Assembly (NCBI GenBank): GCA_022828595.1
Contig: JAKGHH010000001.1
Span: forward strand, 116,634,999-116,698,998
Source: Nelumbo lutea
Taxonomy: Eukaryota > Streptophyta > Magnoliopsida > Proteales > Nelumbonaceae
DNA: 64,000 bases
Reading direction: 5' to 3'
Position 1 is the first letter of the stretch, and every line of letters begins with the position of its first letter. The notes under the pieces were generated by a model. That model searched no databases. It saw only the letters and a program-made list of their open reading frames with translations, and was not told the origin of the DNA. This document shows, in pieces, positions 59,640 to 64,000 of this stretch. The position numbers and the translations under genes were made by a program.

Positions 59640-61050
59640 ATTGGTGCTTCCGTTCAGGAACCTCTACGATCCGAATTGGTAAGCTTCTTACTTCAAAATT
59701 TAGATATTTTTGCATGGTCCGCAGTAGAGATGCCCAGTATAGATCCCGACCTTATAATTCACAAGCTGAATACTGATCCTATAGTTAGGCCTGTTAGATA
59801 GAAGAAACGAAACCTAGCCCCGGAGCGGTGAAAAGCGGTCGACGAGGAGGTCGAGAAGCTCCTCGTAGCTGACTTCATAAGAGAAGTCCATTACCCGAGC
59901 TAGGTAGCCAACCCCATTCTGGTAAAGAAGGCTAACGGCAAGTGGCGCATGTGCGTCGACTACACCGACCTAAACTGAGCATGCTCGAAAGACTGCTTCC
60001 TGCTCACCAGAATTGACCGTTTGGTGGATGCAACCTTAAGGCATGAGTTGCTGAGTTTCTTAGATGCCTATTCGGACTATAACCAAATCAAGATGGACCC
60101 GACAGACGAAGAAAAAATTGCCTTCATCACGGAGTTCGGTCTATACTATTACAAGGTTATGCCCTTTGGGTTGAAAAATGCAGGGGCAACCTTTCAAAGG
60201 CTTGTAAATAAACTGTTTGCGCCATTAATTGGCAGAAAAGTAGAATGCTATGTAGACGACATGGTCGTCAAAACCCAATTTTCGCATGAATTAATACAAG
60301 ACTTGCATTCTGTTTTTAAAATTTTGTGTAAGTTTAATATAAGATTGAACCCAAACAAGTGTGTATTCGGTGTGACCTCGGGTAAATTCCCAGGATACAT
60401 CGTTAACCGGTGCGGCATTGAGGCCAATCCGGATAAGATTAAGGCCATCTTAAATATGAGACCACCCCGAAAGTTAAAGGAGGTTCAGAGGTTGAATGGC
60501 CGCATAGCCGTCCTGAGCCGCTTCATGTCCAAGTCGGCGGACCACTATCTGTCATTCTTTAAGGCAATAAAGAGCAAAGAGTTCGAATGGACCCAAGACT
60601 GCCAGCTCGCGTTTGACGAGCTCAAGAAATACCTCGCTAGCGTGCTGATCTTAACCCGGCCCGAGGAGGGCAATGTTTTAGAACTGTACCTCTCGGTGAG
60701 CGACGAAGTGGTCAGTTCGGTACTAATAAAGGAAGTAGATCGGGTCCAGCGACCTATCTATTATGTTAGTAAAGTATTGCAGGGAGCAGAGACGAGATAT
60801 TCAGAGGTAGAGAAGCTAGCATACGCATTGGTAATTGCAACTCGGAAGCTCCGCCCGTACTTCTAGGCTCACACTGTTATCATCCTCACCGACAAACCTC
60901 TGAGGCAAGTCTTACTTAAGCCCGAGGTCTCTGGTTGGTTGACAAAGTGGGCCGTTGAACTTAGCAAGTACGACCTCTAGTACAAGTCGCGAACTGCCAT
61001 TAAGGCTCACGCCTTAGCAGATTTCATCGTCGAATGCACATTCAGTTCCA
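59640..61050 (+). pseudogene. Reverse transcriptase and RNase H, plus-strand Tat element
   Basis: The first part (59,640-60,020) has VKKANGKWRMCVDYTDLN with stops around it. From 60,021 a clean frame of 281 codons runs through LLSFLDAYSDYNQIKMDPTD, YYYKVMPFGLKNAGATFQRL and the intact catalytic CYVDDMVVK, then FEWTQDCQLAFDELKKYLAS. The linked RNase H reads LELYLSVSDEVVSSVLIKE, the degenerate first RNase H typical of Tat. A TAG at 60,864 is followed by more of the domain (TVIILTDKPLRQVL; ALADFIVECTF). The palm catalytic residues survive, but upstream stops would prevent a full product. Confidence 0.88.
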
Positions 61051-61145
61051 AAGTTCCTAGGCCGGTTGAGCACGAGGTCCCCAGTTCGGGTGAGCCCGAA
61101 GCTCCTAGGTCGGTTGAGTCCGAGCCCCGTGAAGTAGTAGCTAGT

Positions 61146-61631
61146 GTGGCATCTGTCCTAGTTCGGCCAAGCGCGAGTTGGGATGAGGAGCCATGGATCC
61201 TTCACGTAGATGGCTCCTCGAACCAACAGGGCAGCGGAGCCGGAATAGTCCTACACAGCCCAAGTGGCATTAAACTGGAGTACGCGCTACGCTTCAAGTT
61301 CACGGCATCTAACAATGAAGCGGAGTATGAGGTATTGATAGCTGGACTAGCCTTAGCCAAAGAAGTAAAGGCCAAGCACATCGTTATCTGCCGCGAGTAC
61401 GAAGCTCGCGAGCCAACCATGGTCGCCTACTTAGCCAAAGTCAGAGAGGCCCTGCTCAACTTCCAGTCACACTTCATTAGACAAATCCATAGGTCGGAGA
61501 ACACTGATGCCGACGCCCTGTCCAGGTTAGCCAGCACCAACGACATCACCATGAGAACCGTGTACATAGAGGACCTGCCTTGGCCTAGCATTCTCGGGGG
61601 GCAGAGGAGGTCACTCCCATCATTCAAGTAG
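61146..61631 (+). pseudogene. Second (archaeal-type) RNase H, plus-strand Tat element
   Basis: Open frame with PWILHVDGSSNQQGSGAGIV, FKFTASNNEAEYEVLIAGLA and NTDADALSRLAS, the hallmarks of the extra RNase H acquired by Tat elements. Between HIVICR and EYEAREPTM the usual segment with a catalytic Asp (SDSQLV type) is absent, an in-frame loss of a dozen or so residues. It should not be active. It sits between RT-RNH and integrase as the lineage requires. Confidence 0.85.
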
Positions 61632-62866
61632 AGCCGAGCTGGATTGACCCGCTCGTGAACTTCTTATAACACGGGACCCTCCCTGCAAATTGCAATGCAA
61701 CCAGAAGGGTGCAGTGCCAGGTAGTCAAATACGTCATGATAAACGAACGGCTATACCAGAGATCCTACACGCTCCCCTATCTGCGTTGCTTGTGACCTAT
61801 CGAAGCCAAGCTCTTACTCCGCAACACTCATGAGGGTCTGTGCGGCAGACACTTGGGGGCAGGGCCCTCGCCCAAAAGGCACTTCGACAGGGGTATTATT
61901 GGCCAACAATGTAGGCAGATGCCATTGAACTCGTTAAAAAATGTGACAAATGCCAGAAACACGCCAATATCCACCACCAACCTGCTGCCGATCTCAAGTA
62001 TCTCACCAGCCTGTGGCCATTCACACAATGGGGCATCGATCTACTCGGGCCATTCCTGCCAGCAACGGGTGGGAGGAAGTTCTTAGTAGTAGTAGTTGAT
62101 TACTTCACCAAGTGGGTAGAGGTTGAACCCCTTGTAACGATTACAACCCGGAACGTCCAAAACTTCTTTTGGAAGAACATCGTGTGCCGCTTCGGGTTAC
62201 CTCGGGTACTGATTTCTGACAATGGCAAGCAGTTCGAAGACATCAAATTTCAAGACTGGTGCCAAGACATGGGGATCTGACAGAACTTTACTTCAATCGC
62301 ACACCCTCAAGTAAATAGTTACAGAAGTCACAAACAGAACCATCCTCCGCGGACTGAAGGCACAGTTAGACTAAGCTAAAGGGTTGTGGGTAGATGAGCT
62401 ACCAAGTGTCCTATGGGCCTACCGGACCATGGAGAAGACCGCCACAGGGGAAACCCCCTTCAACCTCACCTACGGCACCGAAGCAGTTATCCCCGTAGAG
62501 ACTGAAGTACCTACGCTGCAACTAGAAGCATACAGTGATCAGACAAATGAAGATGAGCTACGTACCAACCTCGATTTACTCGATGAAGTAAGGGACCTCA
62601 CATACATAAGGACTGCAACCTACCAGCGGAGAGTAACTCGGTACTCTAATGCTAGGGTCAAGAAGCGGAACCTTCGCGTTGGCGACCTAGTCCTTCGCAA
62701 AGTTATGGTACCTGAGCCCGGTGCTGGCAAGCTCGGATCCAATTGGGAAGGACCTTACCGAGTGAAACGAGTGCTCGGAGAAGGAACATACGAGCTCGAG
62801 ACCCTCGAAGGGAAACAAGTAGCTCAGGCATGGAATATTATCAACTTAAGACAATACTATCTGTAA
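61632..62866 (+). pseudogene. Integrase, plus-strand Tat element
   Basis: The zinc-binding part (NTHEGLCGRH near 61,830; CDKCQKH near 61,950) and core (WGIDLLGPFLPATGGRKF near 62,030; VLISDNGKQFED near 62,210) keep the first two catalytic Asp. A TGA at 62,278 and a frame change near 62,315 fall at the stretch that should carry the catalytic Glu. The C-terminal frame 62,384-62,866 is open: YRTMEKTATGETPFNLTYGT, RVGDLVLRKVMVPEPGAGKL, GTYELETLEGKQVAQAW, ending in TAA. Confidence 0.85.
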
Positions 62867-63445
62867 CAACTAAGTAGGCCATGAGTCACTCCCCGAGCCT
62901 AAGGGCCAAAATACCGAGCTAATATGAACTCGGCGCAACAAGACCCAGTCGTCTCCATGACTTGGGCAAACTTCAAGGGTAGACTACAAGTTGCCCCCTC
63001 GGCATCAAGAAGGACTTAGCCAGTTCGACGATGGGGGTAAAGTATGAAAAACGTAAGCAACTCGGGTTTAAACACTGACAAGCATAGCCCGTTCCTGTAC
63101 GGTGATCGAACTAAAGAATAATCGACAAGTATATGGTTTGGGAACGCATGGTAATCACTTTGTTGTGTACCATAGAGATGCCTTGAATGATTTAAGGGAC
63201 TGTTCGAAATAACGGTTGAGACTGTCTTAGCAAAGATAAAGAGCGCACACCATACTTAGAAGGAAAAGAAGAACATTCATTACCATTTCAAAAAAAAATG
63301 ATAGAGAAAAATGACAAGGCAGTAACCGAGCTAAGCAGCTCGGGAAAGTCTAACAATCACAAGGCGTAACCACCCAACCAAAGATCTTTGAAAGATCGGG
63401 TTTATGGCACCTAGGAGCCACCAGAAGTCTAGGAGAAACACCGCC

Positions 63446-64000
63446 TCAGGGATCCACCTCCTCATCCTCATCCTCCGGGGAGTCAGGCTCCTCTTCCTCC
63501 GCTTGATCCGCCGTCTCGGGAGACAAGCCCTTCATAGTGATGCTGTCGAGGTTGAGCCCGGAGAACTTCTTCCAAACCAACCAATGGAAGAGCTTAAACC
63601 CAGAGCGGTACAAACTCGAGCCATATTCCACCTGGAGGTCGTGGTATTCCTGTGAGTCTTTGAAATCCCAGACTGCCTTCTCTCGTTTGGGTGCCAAAAA
63701 CGAGAGAAGCTCCTGAGAAAGCCGGTAAGAACGAGATATATGTATGCATATGAACACAATGTCGTGACAAAATCCGCGTGACCTAAAAGGACAACCTACC
63801 CGGGCTCAGGCCGGCCTGCGCGAGCTTCTCCTCGGCCAAGTAGTCCGAGCAGAGGAAGCTTACCGATGTCCAGGACAACATCATTTTCTGAGTTTTGGGG
63901 TCCAGCTCGGCCCCGGAGTTCTGGATAGCACCCCTCCAAGAAGTAGGGAAGGGCCACCCTTCGGGCTTGTGAACCAAAAAATAATCCCGCTTCAAGGCAG
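63446..64000 (-). pseudogene. Antisense ORF of the plus-strand Tat element, 3' part
   Basis: Minus strand, convergent with integrase and open at the window edge. The frame 63,995-63,783 has DYFLVHKPEGWPFPTSW and DYLAEEKLAQAGLSPG, matching FFLAKYGGWPLNTKW and VEDMMIHVGLCPLG of the antisense ORF at 19.8-20.0 kb. A donor-like CCCGG|GTAGGT near 63,800 falls at the same place as in the other copy. The last frame (63,757-63,446) has LYRSGFKLFHWLV and an acidic tail EEEEPDSPEDEDEEVDP. Function is unknown. Confidence 0.7.

Larger units (their letters stand above)
56869..64000 (+). mobile_element. Tat-lineage Ty3/Gypsy retrotransposon, plus strand, runs past window end
   Basis: Partial 5' LTR (about 56,869-57,049), primer site, gag, protease, RT, RNase H, second RNase H, integrase and a convergent antisense ORF follow in order. 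The presence of two RNase H domains and an antisense ORF defines the Tat lineage. Its coding capacity is broken by several stops and at least one frameshift. The 3' LTR lies outside the window. It is better preserved than the minus-strand relative at 18.1-30.1 kb, and its post-integrase segment matches the deletion derivative at 6.8-9.8 kb. Confidence 0.85.

Overview
The window is nuclear DNA of a flowering plant. It is AT-rich and intron-containing, with canonical GT-AG splice sites, plant LTR retrotransposons, LINE fragments and many MITEs. I cannot name the species. No prokaryotic operon, CRISPR array, rRNA or convincing tRNA gene is present, and most of the sequence is repetitive. The one recognisable host gene is an NPH3 (NON-PHOTOTROPIC HYPOCOTYL 3) gene at 48,259-51,176 (+), in four exons. 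Its splice sites and reading frame are intact apart from two in-frame TAG codons. One replaces a conserved tryptophan in the middle. The other sits 20 codons before the family-typical C-terminus, which is still encoded after it.

Layout. 1-4,960: non-coding or unassigned sequence, with a possible leader and exons of an unknown minus-strand transcript near 4.1-4.75 kb. 4,960-9,910: a roughly 430 bp promoter/first-exon-like segment present as an inverted duplicate, whose right arm is split by a 2,968 bp deletion derivative of a Tat-type Ty3/Gypsy element (TSD AAACT). 10,422-11,120: solo LTR (TSD CTCTC). 11.1-16.3 kb: AT-rich intergenic DNA. 16,266-30,373: a three-level nest. A LINE (+) is split by a 12 kb Tat-lineage Ty3/Gypsy element (gag-pol on minus), and that element's integrase is split by a non-coding LTR element (22,470-25,137). 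30.4-43.8 kb: intergenic DNA with hAT-, Mutator- and Tourist-like MITEs and minisatellites. 43,797-46,419: second copy of the non-coding LTR family. 48.2-51.2 kb: NPH3. 51.6-55.9 kb: MITE, solo LTR in an RNase H-like remnant (TSD AGTTC), and an unclassified LTR/leader remnant. 55.9-64.0 kb: a truncated LTR on minus abutting a second Tat-lineage element on plus, whose gag, protease, RT, two RNase H domains, integrase and antisense ORF run past the window end.

How the parts work together. The Tat-type elements carry gag-pro-RT-RNH-aRNH-IN on one strand and, beyond integrase, a convergent ORF on the opposite strand resembling the 'putative gypsy type transposon' (Transposase_28-like) family. In the minus-strand element the antisense ORF has its own TATA box and an apparent intron. 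Both elements are decayed by stops, frameshifts and lost catalytic residues. The non-coding LTR family has an initiator-Met-type primer site, no ORF, and 4 bp target duplications in both copies, so it presumably moves using enzymes of other elements.

I found no clear new multi-gene system. The best leads are the two UAG codons in NPH3, the antisense transcription unit in the Tat elements, and the non-coding LTR family with 4 bp duplications.
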